This document shows, one piece after another, positions 1 through 9,156 of a DNA stretch of 64,000 nt (positions within the stretch are counted from its first letter, which is position 1; the number at the start of each line of letters is the position of its first letter). Origin of the DNA: Ktedonosporobacter rubrisoli. GTDB lineage: Bacteria; Chloroflexota; Ktedonobacteria; Ktedonobacterales; Ktedonobacteraceae. The notes beneath the pieces were generated by a model that saw only the letters and a list, made by a program, of their open reading frames with translations, searched no databases and had not been told where the DNA came from. Position numbers and translations under genes: made by a program. Location of the stretch: the NCBI RefSeq assembly GCF_004208415.1, contig NZ_CP035758.1, forward strand, positions 2,790,001 to 2,854,000. Direction: 5' to 3'.

Positions 1-543
1 GGCGATGTGCTTACCGAGGTCTATGGATATAAAGCGGCGAGATCGGTTATCTGGCTTGGTTTCTTTTGCAACTTGCTGGCTGTCATTGCCTTCTATCTTG
101 GTGGTATTATTCCAGCCGCTCCCATCTGGCAGGATCAAGGCGCATATAACGCAATTTTGGGCTTTACCCCTGTTACGCTTCTTGCCTCGTTTATCTCCTA
201 TATTATAGGTGAGTTTACTAATGCCTTTGTGCTGGCCAGATTAAAGATTGCTACGCAGGGGCGCTGGCTCTGGCTGCGCACGATTGGTTCAACCTTGATT
301 GGCGAGGGCCTGGATTCTCTGATCTTTATTAGTATTGCGTTTTGGGGGCGAATTCCAACCTCGCTCCTGCTTACCACCATTCTGACGCAGTGGGCTTTTA
401 AGGTGCTCTACGAGGTCGTTGCTACGCCTTTAACGTATGGTATTGTAGGCTTTCTAAAACGGCAGGAGCAATCCGATATCTACGACTATCATACTAACTT
501 TAATCCGTTTGCCTTCTCTCTTCAGACCCAGAAGGAAAAGTAG
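1..543 (+). CDS. yhhQ: Queuosine precursor transporter (YhhQ/VUT family), 5' end outside window
   Basis: Integral membrane protein of the vitamin-uptake-like QPTR/YhhQ family, which imports queuosine precursors such as preQ0/preQ1 for tRNA modification. The frame is open to base 1 and already reads GDVLTEVYGYKAAR, the conserved DVLxEVYG family motif, so the visible ATG at 7 is internal or accidental and the true start lies upstream. Several hydrophobic segments follow, with the conserved FISYIIGEFTNAFVLARLK stretch and an EGLDSLIFI helix, and the C-terminus is short and hydrophilic. Family assignment rests on these motifs. No queuosine biosynthesis gene is in view. Two strong hairpins follow the stop. 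Confidence 0.88.
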   Translation, partial: GDVLTEVYGYKAARSVIWLGFFCNLLAVIAFYLGGIIPAAPIWQDQGAYNAILGFTPVTLLASFISYIIGEFTNAFVLARLKIATQGRWLWLRTIGSTLIGEGLDSLIFISIAFWGRIPTSLLLTTILTQWAFKVLYEVVATPLTYGIVGFLKRQEQSDIYDYHTNFNPFAFSLQTQKEK

Positions 544-607
544 CGTAGCTTCATACAATACGAGGAAGAATTTGCAAATGCCCATGTACAGTTTTTGTGG
601 GGATACG

Positions 608-638
608 CCGATGCAAGCTCAGGAGGCGCTTGCATCGG
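608..638 (+). terminator. Hairpin after yhhQ, possible terminator without T-tract
   Basis: Perfect 11-bp inverted repeat CCGATGCAAGC/GCTTGCATCGG with a 9-nt loop, 65 nt after the yhhQ stop. No T-run follows, so it is terminator-like only in shape. It could equally protect the mRNA 3' end. Confidence 0.45.
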
Positions 639-694
639 GACGAAAGTCAAGAGGAAAGCGTACTATCTCGCTCAACACTGAAGATAGGATGCGA

Positions 695-722
695 GGAGGT
701 GGCTACCTGTATTGCCACCTCC
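695..722 (+). terminator. Second hairpin after yhhQ
   Basis: Perfect 9-bp stem GGAGGTGGC/GCCACCTCC with a 10-nt loop, 57 nt beyond the previous hairpin and about 107 nt before the end of the opposing gene at 830. It may serve both convergent transcripts. No T-tract is seen. Confidence 0.4.
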
Positions 723-829
723 AGGCGTAATCTGTGAGCCGCTTCACAGTAGGGTTCAACCTTAGCGGGCATTTCGTTGGCTATCTCGTTCCGGTGATAG
801 CCCTTTCACCTGCCTTAGATAGGCTTATC

Positions 830-1270
830 TTAGTAAGATGAGCCTCGCACCTTTATGGGAGAGATGCGCAATGCCACCGGGTACTTCGCGGCAAACTGCT
901 CCGGCGAGCCAAATTCGCTGGTCATCCAGTGACGATATTTCGCAAGATAAAGCTGGTGTTGATCAGCTGGAAGCTCTGCCGTGCTGAGCTGAGCATGGCC
1001 GGCAAAGACGATGATGCCAGAGCCGATCGGGTAGCCATTAAAATGCAATGCCACCTGGGAATTCTGGCGCACAAAATCCAGGCGTCTGGCATGAGCCAGA
1101 TTATAGACCAAAAAATTGGCTGCAGCCTCATCCCACCAGAACCAGACTGGAGCTGGCTGAGGCATCCCGCGCGTATCTACCGCCGTAAGCCATATGAGAT
1201 ACTCGTCTTGCAGGCGGCTCCGTACACTTTTCCCAAAGAATGTATTGTCATCCGGAAGCTGAAAGGTCAT
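830..1270 (-). CDS. Pyridoxamine 5'-phosphate oxidase-like / F420-dependent oxidoreductase family protein
   Basis: A 146-residue split-barrel flavin/F420-binding protein of the PNPOx-like superfamily (TIGR03618/TIGR03667-type). The visible family pattern is an early beta strand with 'YLIWLTAVDTRGMPQPAPVWFWWD', then 'VYNLAHARRLDFVRQNSQVALHF', then 'GSGIIVFAGHAQL'. Such proteins reduce small substrates with F420H2 or bind flavin, but the substrate cannot be told from sequence. The ATG at 1270 is preceded by AAAGGA at good spacing. It is divergent from the HxlR regulator at 1444, and such pairs are usually regulator and target, so control by that HxlR protein is a reasonable inference. Confidence 0.82.
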   Translation of the reverse strand: MTFQLPDDNTFFGKSVRSRLQDEYLIWLTAVDTRGMPQPAPVWFWWDEAAANFLVYNLAHARRLDFVRQNSQVALHFNGYPIGSGIIVFAGHAQLSTAELPADQHQLYLAKYRHWMTSEFGSPEQFAAKYPVALRISPIKVRGSSY

Positions 1271-1401
1271 TTTCTCTAGTCCTTTATTTCTTTAGAAATC
1301 GTTCTCATTCATTTCAGGAAAGGCGAGGACGAATGATGTCCTCGCGTTCTCCGTGATACTCGCCGGCTTGACACAAGCATACCATTGAGCTATCTTTATG
1401 A

Positions 1402-1428
1402 CAAGAACGCACAAAAAAGATAGGTACT
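1402..1428 (+). promoter_or_regulatory. Candidate HxlR operator in divergent promoter region
   Basis: Contains CAAGAACGCACAAAA (1402-1416) followed by a GTAC-containing tail, just upstream of an hxlR-type gene. The same 15 bases recur at 29561-29575 ahead of the second hxlR-type gene in this window, which suggests a shared autoregulatory operator. Confidence 0.6.
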
Positions 1429-1443
1429 CTCCGGGAGGAAAGT

Positions 1444-1809
1444 ATGAGTATACACGTAGAAGACCGCTTCTTTCAGTGTCCGGTCGATGCTGGACTGGCG
1501 CTGATGGCTGGAAAGTGGAAGCCGCGTATATTATGGAAATTGTATCGTTACCAGACCATGCGCTTTAGCCAGTTTAAACGCATGCTACCTGATATCACTG
1601 ATAAGATGCTCTCTCAGCAGTTACGTGAACTGGAAGCTGATGGGCTGATTACGCGGAAGGTCTATCCTGTGGTTCCTCCCAAAGTCGAGTATACACTTTC
1701 CACCTTTGGCAAGACGCTTGAACCAGTGATCGCGGCCATTGCGACCTGGGGCGAAACGCATGAGCAGGAGATTCGAGCGCATTTAGAGCCACACGACGTT
1801 ACTCCGTAA
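1444..1809 (+). CDS. HxlR-family winged-helix transcriptional regulator
   Basis: A 121-residue single-domain regulator. The family signature is clear: 'CPVDAGLALMAGKWKPRILW' near the N-terminus (Cys plus the GKWK motif), 'MRFSQFKRMLPDITDKMLSQ' for the recognition region, then 'LRELEADGLITRKVYP' and 'PPKVEYTLSTFGKTLEPV' for the wing. The Cys at about residue 13 is in the position used for thiol/electrophile sensing in several HxlR/YodB proteins, though sensing here is untested. GGGAGGA lies six bases before the ATG. The flavin/F420 protein at 830-1270 is transcribed divergently and is the likely target. Confidence 0.93.
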   Translation: MSIHVEDRFFQCPVDAGLALMAGKWKPRILWKLYRYQTMRFSQFKRMLPDITDKMLSQQLRELEADGLITRKVYPVVPPKVEYTLSTFGKTLEPVIAAIATWGETHEQEIRAHLEPHDVTP

Positions 1810-1866
1810 GAGAGATTATCTGTGCATGTCGGTCCATAGTTAATTTAGGGTTCTGTTAAGTTCAGC

Positions 1867-1907
1867 GAGCCAATAGGTTCCATCTTATCAGGCAAACCCA
1901 TTGGCTC
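1867..1907 (+). terminator. Hairpin downstream of hxlR-type gene
   Basis: Stem GAGCCAAT...ATTGGCTC, extended inward by GGTT/AACC after one mismatch, about 58 nt after the stop. It is terminator-like in shape but has no T-run. Confidence 0.4.
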
Positions 1908-2073
1908 TGTCGGGAGCTTCCGCGAGATTGGCTAATCTTCTCTCCTTCAACCATCTTCTTCACGTACTCTTTAGCTATGCAATCTCGCCGCAGCTCGTGT
2001 GAAAAGCGCCGGGAGCATATGTTGCAAGGTAGTTGTTTCCGGCTATTTAAAAAGGGGCGATCGAACTATGATC

Positions 2074-2997
2074 CTACGGGGCAACCATAGCGCGCTGTAA
2101 TGCTGGATGAGTGATCCAGCGCTCCTCACTAAGATACTTCCAGCCTCCATCTGCAAGCATGATGACTAAATTGCCGCGCTGCATAGCTTCTGCTGTACGT
2201 AACGCTACTTCCAGGACGGCTCCGCTGGAAGGACCGGCCAGAATGCCCTCTTGCTCCTGGAGCTGCCGCGTTCGGCGCCAGGCATCCTGACTTGAGACCA
2301 GTAACCTGGCATCAAGCATTGAAGTATCGAGAACGGGAGGGACGAACCCATCGGCAAGATTGCGCAGTCCCTGGATGCTATCGCCCTTGATTGGTTCAGC
2401 CGCGACGATGCGAATCGCTGGATTGTATTGCTTGAGGCGGCGAGCAACACCCGTGAGCGTTCCGCCGGTTCCCAGTCCACCTACGAAGACATTGATATCT
2501 GGCAGATCTTTGATGATTTCTGGAGCCGTCGTTTCGTAATGGGCGGCTGCATTTGCCTGATTGCCATATTGATAGAGCATCACATAGCGCGCGTCCTGCT
2601 CCACCAATTTTTGCGCCAGGCGCACGGCTCCATTGCTCCCGGCTGCTCCTGGCGAAGTGATGATTCCGGCTCCATAGAGCTCAAGGAGTCTGCGTTTATC
2701 CTGGGTGCCCTTGTCGGAGATTACTGCAGTAAAGGCGTAGCCCTTAAGCCTGGCAACGAGGGCGAGCGCTACCCCAGTATTACCGCTAGTCGGCTCTAAT
2801 AGGATCGAGCCCCGCATGAGGAGATGCTGGGTTTCGGCCTGCTCGATCATCTTTTTGGCGATGCGATCTTTGATGCTGCCCGAAGGATTGACTCCCTCCA
2901 ATTTAGCAAAGATATGCAGTCCTGGACGCGGGCTAAAGCTTTTTAGCTCAACCAGAGGTGTGTTGCCAATCGTTTCTAGAATGTTTGCAAAACGCAT
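2074..2997 (-). CDS. cysM: Cysteine synthase, CysM type (probably O-phosphoserine sulfhydrylase)
   Basis: A 307-residue fold-type II PLP enzyme. The PLP lysine sits in SGSIKDR (K43), the substrate loop is TSGNT (70-74), and the phosphate-binding loop is GGLGTGGT (about 173-180). The sequence follows Mycobacterium tuberculosis CysM rather than CysK: LLELYGA, YQYGNxxN, and 'LRNLADGFVPPVLD'. R212 in that last motif corresponds to the Arg reported to select O-phosphoserine in mycobacterial CysM. It would make cysteine, perhaps with a thiocarboxylated carrier protein (CysO), which is not in this window. The decarboxylase gene lies 14 nt upstream on the same strand, so the two are co-transcribed. 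The OPS preference is inference. Confidence 0.88.
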   Translation of the reverse strand: MRFANILETIGNTPLVELKSFSPRPGLHIFAKLEGVNPSGSIKDRIAKKMIEQAETQHLLMRGSILLEPTSGNTGVALALVARLKGYAFTAVISDKGTQDKRRLLELYGAGIITSPGAAGSNGAVRLAQKLVEQDARYVMLYQYGNQANAAAHYETTAPEIIKDLPDINVFVGGLGTGGTLTGVARRLKQYNPAIRIVAAEPIKGDSIQGLRNLADGFVPPVLDTSMLDARLLVSSQDAWRRTRQLQEQEGILAGPSSGAVLEVALRTAEAMQRGNLVIMLADGGWKYLSEERWITHPALQRAMVAP

Positions 2998-3011
2998 TGC
3001 TTGCTCCTTAT

Positions 3012-4493
3012 TTAGCTGTGGCGAGAGACAAGTGTGTGGCCGGCACTTATGGTTTCGTCGATAATTGTATGCATATCGGCTTCCGTGGACAGATAGTTTA
3101 CGAGGCAGGCGCGCAATACTTCTTTGCCTTGCAGTTGCGTGCTGGTAAGAAAGGCCTTACCACGCTGCTGGATCTCGTGCGCAAGAGCCTTGTTCAAGTG
3201 GTTAAGTTGGGTAGGCTGGCTGCGCAGGTGAGCAGGCGCGTAGCGGAAACGTACGATGCTGAGTGGTTCGGCGGCGATTAACTCTAATTCGGGCTCGTTT
3301 TTGATACGCTCAGCAAGCAAACGGGCTAGCTGATTATTATGGGCAATCGCGCGGGTCAGCCCTGCCCGCCCGGCTGAACGTATGATGGCCCAGACCTCCA
3401 GGGCCCGGAAACGCCGTGTGCGCTGCAGGGTGTATTCCGATAGCCAGGGATCATGCTCACCTGGTCCGGGTTGGGTGACGCTGAAGGCGTCGCGCAATAC
3501 AGCGCCGTTTCTTACCAGGGCGCAGCCGCAATCGATGGGCACTGAGAGCCATTTGTGCTGATCGGTGGCCAGCGAGTCTACGCGCTCTATACCTTTATAG
3601 AGATGGGCAACTTGCTCATCGAGGATGCCAAAGGCTCCATATGCTCCATCGACATGAAGCCAGAGCCCTTGCTCGGCACATAGATTGGCCAACTCGTCAA
3701 GGGGATCAATCGCTCCCGTTTCTACGGTACCAGCAGTGGCAGCAACGCAGAAGGGACGCAAGCCAGCCGCGCGGTCCTTGTTGATTTGCTCACGTAAGCG
3801 CTTTACATCCATTTGTAAGGAGGGAGTCGAAGGGATAATGTGGATGGAATTGCGACCCAGGCCCATTGCCTCCACAGATTTCCGCACACTGAAATGGCCC
3901 TGGTCGGACTGATAGAGAACGAAAGGCTTATGCATTCCCTGCAATCCCTCAAGACGCACATTCCAGCCATCTGCTTGTGCCGCCCATTGCCGGGCTGCCT
4001 GCAAACAAGTGAAATTGGCTTCGGAGCCGCCACTAACAAAAACGCCTGCACTGCCTTCTGTGGGGAAGCCGCACAGCTCCATAATCCACTGCACGACGCG
4101 CCGTTCTAATTCCTGGCCGGCGTGCTCGCCTATACCACAATTAGGATTCATAGCTGCGGCAAGAGGTTGTACCAGAATGCCCGCATGGGCTGGCGCGGAA
4201 TTGATCCAACCGGCGAAGCAGGGATGTCCATTGCCCTGGGGATAGGGCAAGATCATCTGCTGGAGAAAGGTGAGGGTCTGCTCAAATGGCTCGCCCTCCG
4301 CAGGAAGCTCCTGTTCCCTTAACGCTTTGCGCACATCATCAGGCATAGCCTGCCATACGGGACGCTCCCGAATATCGCTAAGATACGCTGTCACGGTATC
4401 CATAATCCGATAGCTCAGCGCTTTGAGCTGCGCCTCTTCAAGGGAAAGCCCTGTTGACGTTTTTGTGATCCGGTTTGCTGCTCTATCTTCCAT
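3012..4493 (-). CDS. Group II PLP-dependent amino acid decarboxylase (aromatic-L-amino-acid decarboxylase family)
   Basis: A 493-residue PLP enzyme of the AADC/DABA/glutamate decarboxylase group. Visible features are 'GHPCFAGWINSAPAHAGIL' near residue 90, 'GVFVSGGSEANFT' (PLP phosphate site), 'HVDGAYGAF', and 'DQHKWLSVPIDCG' holding the Schiff-base lysine (about K314). I chose ATG 4493 because AGGGAG precedes it. The longer frame begins with TTG at 4529 and has no ribosome site. Substrate may be an aromatic amino acid, diaminobutyrate or cysteine-derived; sequence alone does not decide. Coupling to cysM (14-nt gap) suggests a sulfur amino acid or a cysteine-related product. Confidence 0.88.
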   Translation of the reverse strand: MEDRAANRITKTSTGLSLEEAQLKALSYRIMDTVTAYLSDIRERPVWQAMPDDVRKALREQELPAEGEPFEQTLTFLQQMILPYPQGNGHPCFAGWINSAPAHAGILVQPLAAAMNPNCGIGEHAGQELERRVVQWIMELCGFPTEGSAGVFVSGGSEANFTCLQAARQWAAQADGWNVRLEGLQGMHKPFVLYQSDQGHFSVRKSVEAMGLGRNSIHIIPSTPSLQMDVKRLREQINKDRAAGLRPFCVAATAGTVETGAIDPLDELANLCAEQGLWLHVDGAYGAFGILDEQVAHLYKGIERVDSLATDQHKWLSVPIDCGCALVRNGAVLRDAFSVTQPGPGEHDPWLSEYTLQRTRRFRALEVWAIIRSAGRAGLTRAIAHNNQLARLLAERIKNEPELELIAAEPLSIVRFRYAPAHLRSQPTQLNHLNKALAHEIQQRGKAFLTSTQLQGKEVLRACLVNYLSTEADMHTIIDETISAGHTLVSRHS

Positions 4494-4766
4494 ACATTTC
4501 TCCCTGCTGCTTTCTACTTTAAGGCTCAAATATCTTTATCTGTTGTGCTTATGAGTAGGGCTTCTCTGGCCGATTTATAGATCTTGCTAAGATTAGCATA
4601 CACATTGTTGCTGAAAAATCAGTGGTCTTACCTGAAATTTTGCTGAATAGAAACACGATGAAATGGCTTACGGCTTATTCCGGTGAGGTATCTTTATCCT
4701 AAGATAATGTTTTTTCTTGAAATATGTTTGCTTGTTGCTTTTCTTGTGTATATGTTATAGGCTATT

Positions 4767-5141
4767 ATGTCGGAGGAAGAAAAACCGTTATCCCGGGTGC
4801 GTTTTTCAGATGTCTTTTGGAGGAAGGAAAAGTTTAGTGGCACTCTTCATTTTGTAACAGGTTGTGCAGAGGAAAGGTTTATCGTGGTAGCATCCAGTCA
4901 ATTTGAACCAGGCGCGAGCGTACGTATCTCTGGCTATGGCCCATTTCGAGGATTACGAGGCATAATTCGTAAAGTTGACCATATACCATATCAACAGTAT
5001 CTTGACGAACCCCACAAGTTTTATCTTATCGACCTGCAAGGAGCCTATATCAAGGAACCTATCTGGTTTGAGTACGATGAAGTAGAGCCTTCTGCTTCAT
5101 ATGAATGGGAGGAGCGCATCCCGGCCGGACAGATTGCTTGA
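4767..5141 (+). CDS. Hypothetical protein with KOW-like motif
   Basis: A 124-residue protein I do not recognise. Its middle reads 'GASVRISGYGPFRGLRGIIRKVD', which resembles a KOW/SH3-like beta motif found in transcription and ribosome factors (NusG, L24). The protein is otherwise rich in aromatic and acidic residues, with a C-terminal EYDEVEP patch. No signal peptide or membrane segment is seen. The start lacks an evident Shine-Dalgarno and follows an AT-rich leader, so translation may be leaderless or weak. It is divergent from the decarboxylase and convergent with the oxidoreductase downstream. Confidence 0.6.
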   Translation: MSEEEKPLSRVRFSDVFWRKEKFSGTLHFVTGCAEERFIVVASSQFEPGASVRISGYGPFRGLRGIIRKVDHIPYQQYLDEPHKFYLIDLQGAYIKEPIWFEYDEVEPSASYEWEERIPAGQIA

Positions 5142-5279
5142 GGTAAGTATTATTCTTGCGAGGTTATCCTATTTGGAAAATCGCGAGAGGGGCAATAATG
5201 GCAAGGATTGCCTGTGGGCATACCTATAAGCCAGACGTCCTTCATACAAGGTCAAGGTACAAGCCAGCTACCCTCGCGC

Positions 5280-5308
5280 GATCGGGCGACACTTATCGTC
5301 GCCCGATC
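5280..5308. terminator. Bidirectional hairpin between convergent genes
   Basis: Perfect 11-bp stem GATCGGGCGAC/GTCGCCCGATC with a 7-nt loop, between the + strand gene ending at 5141 and the - strand gene ending at 5335. No T-tract on either side. Confidence 0.55.
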
Positions 5309-5334
5309 CCTATGGATGCCCGATTATTAATGCC

Positions 5335-6651
5335 CTACGTGGTTTTAGCAGGAAGCTTAAATAGATCATCTATGCGAATCAGCTGGCCAGTGCGCATGGC
5401 TTCGTTAGCCGCGATACCAACCAGGGCTGACGCGGCCCCATCGAAATGTGAAGCCGCCCGCTTGAAGGGATCGTTTGGGGGATCAGGTGAGAATAGCTGC
5501 CCCAATAAAACAGGGTCTGCGCCTCCATGCCCGCCCTGGGCGGCAGGAATATCCACATCATAGGGCGTGCCAAACATCGGGTAGGCTCGAATGCGCGCCG
5601 ACTTGAATGCTCCCTTGCTGGCGCTTGAGGCAGCTCCGCCATCTCCTTGGAGATGATTGATATTCTCCACAACATCAAGCTCTATGCGCCCTCTGGTTCC
5701 TGTAATCGCCACGCGCAAACCTTCCCAGGGAGAATAGGCAACCAGACAATAGGAGAGCAGCGCGCCGCTGCGATAGCGTACGCAGACGCACATGGTATCC
5801 TCAATAGTGATTGGCTCGCCAAAGACATTGCGGTCGCGCAAATATCCAGTTTCCTCTTCTGCCTCTAAATAGAGCCCACGAAACGCCTCATTCTTATCGA
5901 GGGTAAGGGCAAAGGGATCGTTGGCAGCTTCCGAAACCCCGGTATAGCGCTGATAGGTATAGTGCTCTCCTCGACTCTCTGCATTAGCCCGACCATAGAA
6001 TTGTAGATCGCCCAGGGCAAAGACTTCGCGAGGATAGGCATCAATCCACCAGTTTACCAGATCGAAATGATGGGAGGCTTTATGGATGAGCAGGCCGCCG
6101 CTATTCTGCTTTTCCCGATGCCAGCGCCGAAAATAATCGGCCCCATGGCTGGTATCAAGCATCCAGGAGAAATCGACTGCCAGTGGCTTGCCCACCACTC
6201 CCTGCATTACCAACTCGCGAAAGCGCGTGTAAGCTGGCGCATAGCGATAATTAAAGCTAACACGTAAGGTGTGGCCGCTACGTTCAACTGCCTGCATGAT
6301 CGCTTGCAGCTTCGTGATATCGGTTGTCATCGGCTTTTCGGTAAGGACATCGCAACCAAGCTCCATGGCACGCACGATATAGATATGATGTGTGCTATCC
6401 ATCGTTGTTACGATTACCGTATCAGGTTTTGTCTGCTCGATCATTGCCTCAAATTGATCGGCATGAAAGATCGGCAGCGGCTGTAATCCGGCATGAGTTT
6501 GTACATATTGGTTATACCAATCCATACGTACCCGGCTGATGTCACAGAAGGCGACAAGCTCTGCAACATCGCGATAGGTTGTAGTCAACGCATCGATAAA
6601 CATACGGGCACGCGATCCAGTGCCCACAAGTGCATAGCGTTTTTTGTGCAT
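5335..6651 (-). CDS. Gfo/Idh/MocA-family NAD(P)-dependent oxidoreductase
   Basis: A 438-residue protein. The N-terminal Rossmann fold begins '[18 protein letters not shown]' (GxGxxA-type nucleotide site), with the EKP motif '[11 protein letters not shown]' typical of the family and the C-terminal alpha/beta domain from '[13 protein letters not shown]' onward. '[18 protein letters not shown]' carries the conserved Lys/His pair region used for sugar or inositol-type substrates. I chose ATG 6651 because AAAGGG precedes it and the Rossmann strand starts two residues later; an upstream in-frame extension to 6807 looks non-coding. Substrate unknown. The gene is monocistronic. Confidence 0.88.
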   Translation of the reverse strand: MHKKRYALVGTGSRARMFIDALTTTYRDVAELVAFCDISRVRMDWYNQYVQTHAGLQPLPIFHADQFEAMIEQTKPDTVIVTTMDSTHHIYIVRAMELGCDVLTEKPMTTDITKLQAIMQAVERSGHTLRVSFNYRYAPAYTRFRELVMQGVVGKPLAVDFSWMLDTSHGADYFRRWHREKQNSGGLLIHKASHHFDLVNWWIDAYPREVFALGDLQFYGRANAESRGEHYTYQRYTGVSEAANDPFALTLDKNEAFRGLYLEAEEETGYLRDRNVFGEPITIEDTMCVCVRYRSGALLSYCLVAYSPWEGLRVAITGTRGRIELDVVENINHLQGDGGAASSASKGAFKSARIRAYPMFGTPYDVDIPAAQGGHGGADPVLLGQLFSPDPPNDPFKRAASHFDGAASALVGIAANEAMRTGQLIRIDDLFKLPAKTT

Positions 6652-6884
6652 CTTTTTGCCCTTTAACGATCCTTGAGCTACGATGAGCTTTGATTTTGCC
6701 CACAGAATACTGTGGCTGTTAATTATCTTACCAAACCGCTCAAGGTGGGCTTTAATCTGCCGCGCTCTTGACAAGCTTATTTTAACAACGTTACACTTTT
6801 CTTGCACTGATAGTTCTCGGAAGGTCCTTTCTTCTTGTCTATCATTACTATGAAAATCGGGATACCTTCGAATGCAGGTTTACT

Positions 6885-7493
6885 ATGGAACAAGATCACT
6901 CAAAGCGTCCCCGAGAAGTGTATTGTGAGGACGTGACAGATGAGGTTGTTGCTTCCTGGGCCGAGCAAGGTTACACGTTAGCTTTTGCTGAAGAAGTTAT
7001 GCGCTATAATCTCTCGCAGGGCCTTCCCCGCGTCGTTGTTCCGTTTGAGGTGTCGTATCTTGCCTGGGAAGCTGCGCACATTCATGATTTTTTTTCACTC
7101 TATGTCGCCTCATTTCGTGAGCGGCCAGGTTTTCCTGAATGGGATGAGGCCTGCTGGCTTCAGTGGGTCTCTGACGATCCTGCATTCAGGGCCGATTTAT
7201 CCTTTCTGGCCCTGGTGCAGGGTCAGGCGGTTGGATTTATTACCAATGCTGAAGATGAAGAGGAGCCGGCGCGGTGTGGCTATCTGATTCAAGTAGGGAT
7301 TCATCCCAAGTGGCGGGGGCGGAGGCTGGGCACTGTTCTGATTACTCATGCGTTGCAAGCGTGGCGAGCTGTGGGCAGAGAGGCAGTGCTTCTCCATGTG
7401 AATGTCAATAACCCTGGCGCAATTCGGCTCTATCAGCAGCTTGGGTTTGTCTGCATCCGACGTAGGGGAAAATTTATTGAGCAGATGAAATAA
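6885..7493 (+). CDS. GNAT-family N-acetyltransferase
   Basis: A 202-residue acetyltransferase. The acetyl-CoA site is visible as 'VGIHPKWRGRRLGTVLITHAL' (R/Q-x-x-G-x-G/A loop) and the fold closes with 'LHVNVNNPGAIRLYQQLGFV', the usual GNAT motif B. The N-terminal ~90 residues are less typical. It acts in the cytosol on an amine substrate that cannot be inferred. It stands alone between a divergent oxidoreductase and a 280-bp intergenic region with direct repeats. Confidence 0.85.
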   Translation: MEQDHSKRPREVYCEDVTDEVVASWAEQGYTLAFAEEVMRYNLSQGLPRVVVPFEVSYLAWEAAHIHDFFSLYVASFRERPGFPEWDEACWLQWVSDDPAFRADLSFLALVQGQAVGFITNAEDEEEPARCGYLIQVGIHPKWRGRRLGTVLITHALQAWRAVGREAVLLHVNVNNPGAIRLYQQLGFVCIRRRGKFIEQMK

Positions 7494-7589
7494 ATCCTTG
7501 ACTGACAACGATCTCCCTTTCTTCAAGGGCTACCTCTGCTTCGTCAGTTTCCTGCTGGGATTTATGCCTCACGTAATTGCATATCGCGC

Positions 7590-7652
7590 CACAAACACTT
7601 GAGTGCTTTTGCAAGAGCACGTGAGCGTTAGCATCACAAACACTTGAGTGCT
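7590..7652. repeat. Two 18-bp direct repeats upstream of hydrolase gene
   Basis: The 18-mer CACAAACACTTGAGTGCT occurs at 7590-7607 and again at 7635-7652, 45 bp apart start to start. Each copy contains a near-palindrome CACTTGAGTG. They lie 120-180 bp before the hydrolase start at 7773, so paired operator sites are likely. Confidence 0.65.
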
Positions 7653-7772
7653 CCTAAAAGGACACGCAGGGGTTCGCCTCTGGGTAGTGTCTCTGGCATG
7701 CTAATACCTGTTATGTTGGAAGTATCATGATCTTCCAGCGCCTATATCATCAGGCAAAGAGAGGAAAATAGC

Positions 7773-9098
7773 ATGGCCAATGAGCAAAATTTTTCTGACC
7801 ACGTGCACGAACGGCAGTTCACGGCAACTTCTGCCGCTAAAGATGATTTCGCCAGGTCGTCCCATCCTCATATTTGGCGGACGTTTGTCAGAAGACTGCT
7901 GAAAGGAATTGCCGTGCTACTCATTCTGGGTATTTTAAGTATTACAATCCTGCTCGGCTATCTTTGGAATGAGCACCGGACAGCTATTACGCTGCCAGCG
8001 CCCAGCGGCTCTTTCGCGGTCGGTCGTACTATGTATGACTGGACTGATCATTCGCACACTGACAGCCTTGCACCGGTCGCCGGTCAGAAGCGCGAACTTG
8101 TGGTCTGGATATGGTATCCTGCGATCCCTACGAAATCATCTAAAACAGTGGATTATCTGCCCGCACCGTGGCGAGCTGCGCTTGCGCGCTACCAGGGTGT
8201 AGTAGGCAGTACCTTTTTGGCGCGAGATCCTGCGCAGGTACATGCACATAGCATCAGTAACTCGGAAGTATCGCCGGCTCAGCGAACGTATCCGGTTGTT
8301 CTCATGAGATCCGGCATAGGCGCATTTGCCACCGACTATACCACCCTGGCCGAAGATCTGGCGAGTCACGGCTATATCGTTGTGGGAATGGATGCGCCGT
8401 ATAGTACCAGCGTTGTTGTTTTCTCAGATGGTCGAGTGGTGACGAAAACAGACGCGGGGAATCCAGGCGATGCCGATCTTCCGGTTGAGGAGCAAGATCG
8501 CCTCGCTAACAATCTTATCTCTATTTGGAGTACTGACACCAGCTTTGTTCTCAGTAAATTAGACGAACTCAATCGTTCTGATCCATCCGGCACCTTCACG
8601 CATAGGCTCGATATGCAGAAAGTCGGGATCTTCGGACACTCCTTTGGCGGAGCAACAGCGGCCCAGTTTTGCCACGATGATAGCAGATGCAAGGCGGGAA
8701 TTGATCTTGATGGGGCTCCATACGGAAATGTCGTTCAACAAGGTCTTCATCGCCCCTTTATGTTTCTGCTGAGCGATCATGGCGATCCCACGGATGCGGA
8801 GAGCCGCGCGATTCTTAGCCATATCCAATCAATGTACCGCAGCCTTCCCCCTGATGAACGGTTCTGGGCGAGCATCCGTGGCACCAGCCACTTCAATTTC
8901 AGTGACCAATCTCTCCTCAAGGATAGCACGCTCTCCAGAGTAGTCGGGGCGGTTGGTTCTATTGACGCGCGGCGTGGACTCTCAGTTATCGCAGGCTGCA
9001 GCCTGCAATTCTTTGATCACTATCTCAAGGGCAATGCTGACGATGTGACGAAAAATGTGTCGCAACTTTATCCTGAGGTGCAGTTTGAAGCACGTTAA
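7773..9098 (+). CDS. Membrane-anchored alpha/beta hydrolase, PAF-acetylhydrolase-like
   Basis: A 441-residue protein. Residues ~40-65 ('LLKGIAVLLILGILSITILLGYLW') form one membrane anchor, so the catalytic part is probably extracytoplasmic. The nucleophile elbow is GHSFGG ('VGIFGHSFGGATAAQFC'), with 'GIDLDGAPYG' for a likely Asp region and a His in 'GTSHFNFSD'. Layout and the 'YPVVLMRSGIGAFATDYTTLAEDLASHGYIVV' stretch match PAF-acetylhydrolase/dienelactone-hydrolase-like esterases. Start ATG is preceded by GAGAGGA. Paired direct repeats upstream suggest specific regulation. Lipid or ester substrate unknown. Confidence 0.82.
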   Translation: MANEQNFSDHVHERQFTATSAAKDDFARSSHPHIWRTFVRRLLKGIAVLLILGILSITILLGYLWNEHRTAITLPAPSGSFAVGRTMYDWTDHSHTDSLAPVAGQKRELVVWIWYPAIPTKSSKTVDYLPAPWRAALARYQGVVGSTFLARDPAQVHAHSISNSEVSPAQRTYPVVLMRSGIGAFATDYTTLAEDLASHGYIVVGMDAPYSTSVVVFSDGRVVTKTDAGNPGDADLPVEEQDRLANNLISIWSTDTSFVLSKLDELNRSDPSGTFTHRLDMQKVGIFGHSFGGATAAQFCHDDSRCKAGIDLDGAPYGNVVQQGLHRPFMFLLSDHGDPTDAESRAILSHIQSMYRSLPPDERFWASIRGTSHFNFSDQSLLKDSTLSRVVGAVGSIDARRGLSVIAGCSLQFFDHYLKGNADDVTKNVSQLYPEVQFEAR

Positions 9099-9156
9099 AT
9101 CTTTTCTCTGATGCCACCTTGCAAGTCTGATCATCTCTTGTAAGTGAAAATCCTAG

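Noticed and set aside
5156..5563. 135-residue frame overlapping the Gfo/Idh/MocA gene end
   Set aside because: Antisense over a strong gene and spans the hairpin at 5280; no family match.
7590..7652. CRISPR array
   Set aside because: Only two copies of a short repeat, with no further units and no cas genes anywhere in the window.
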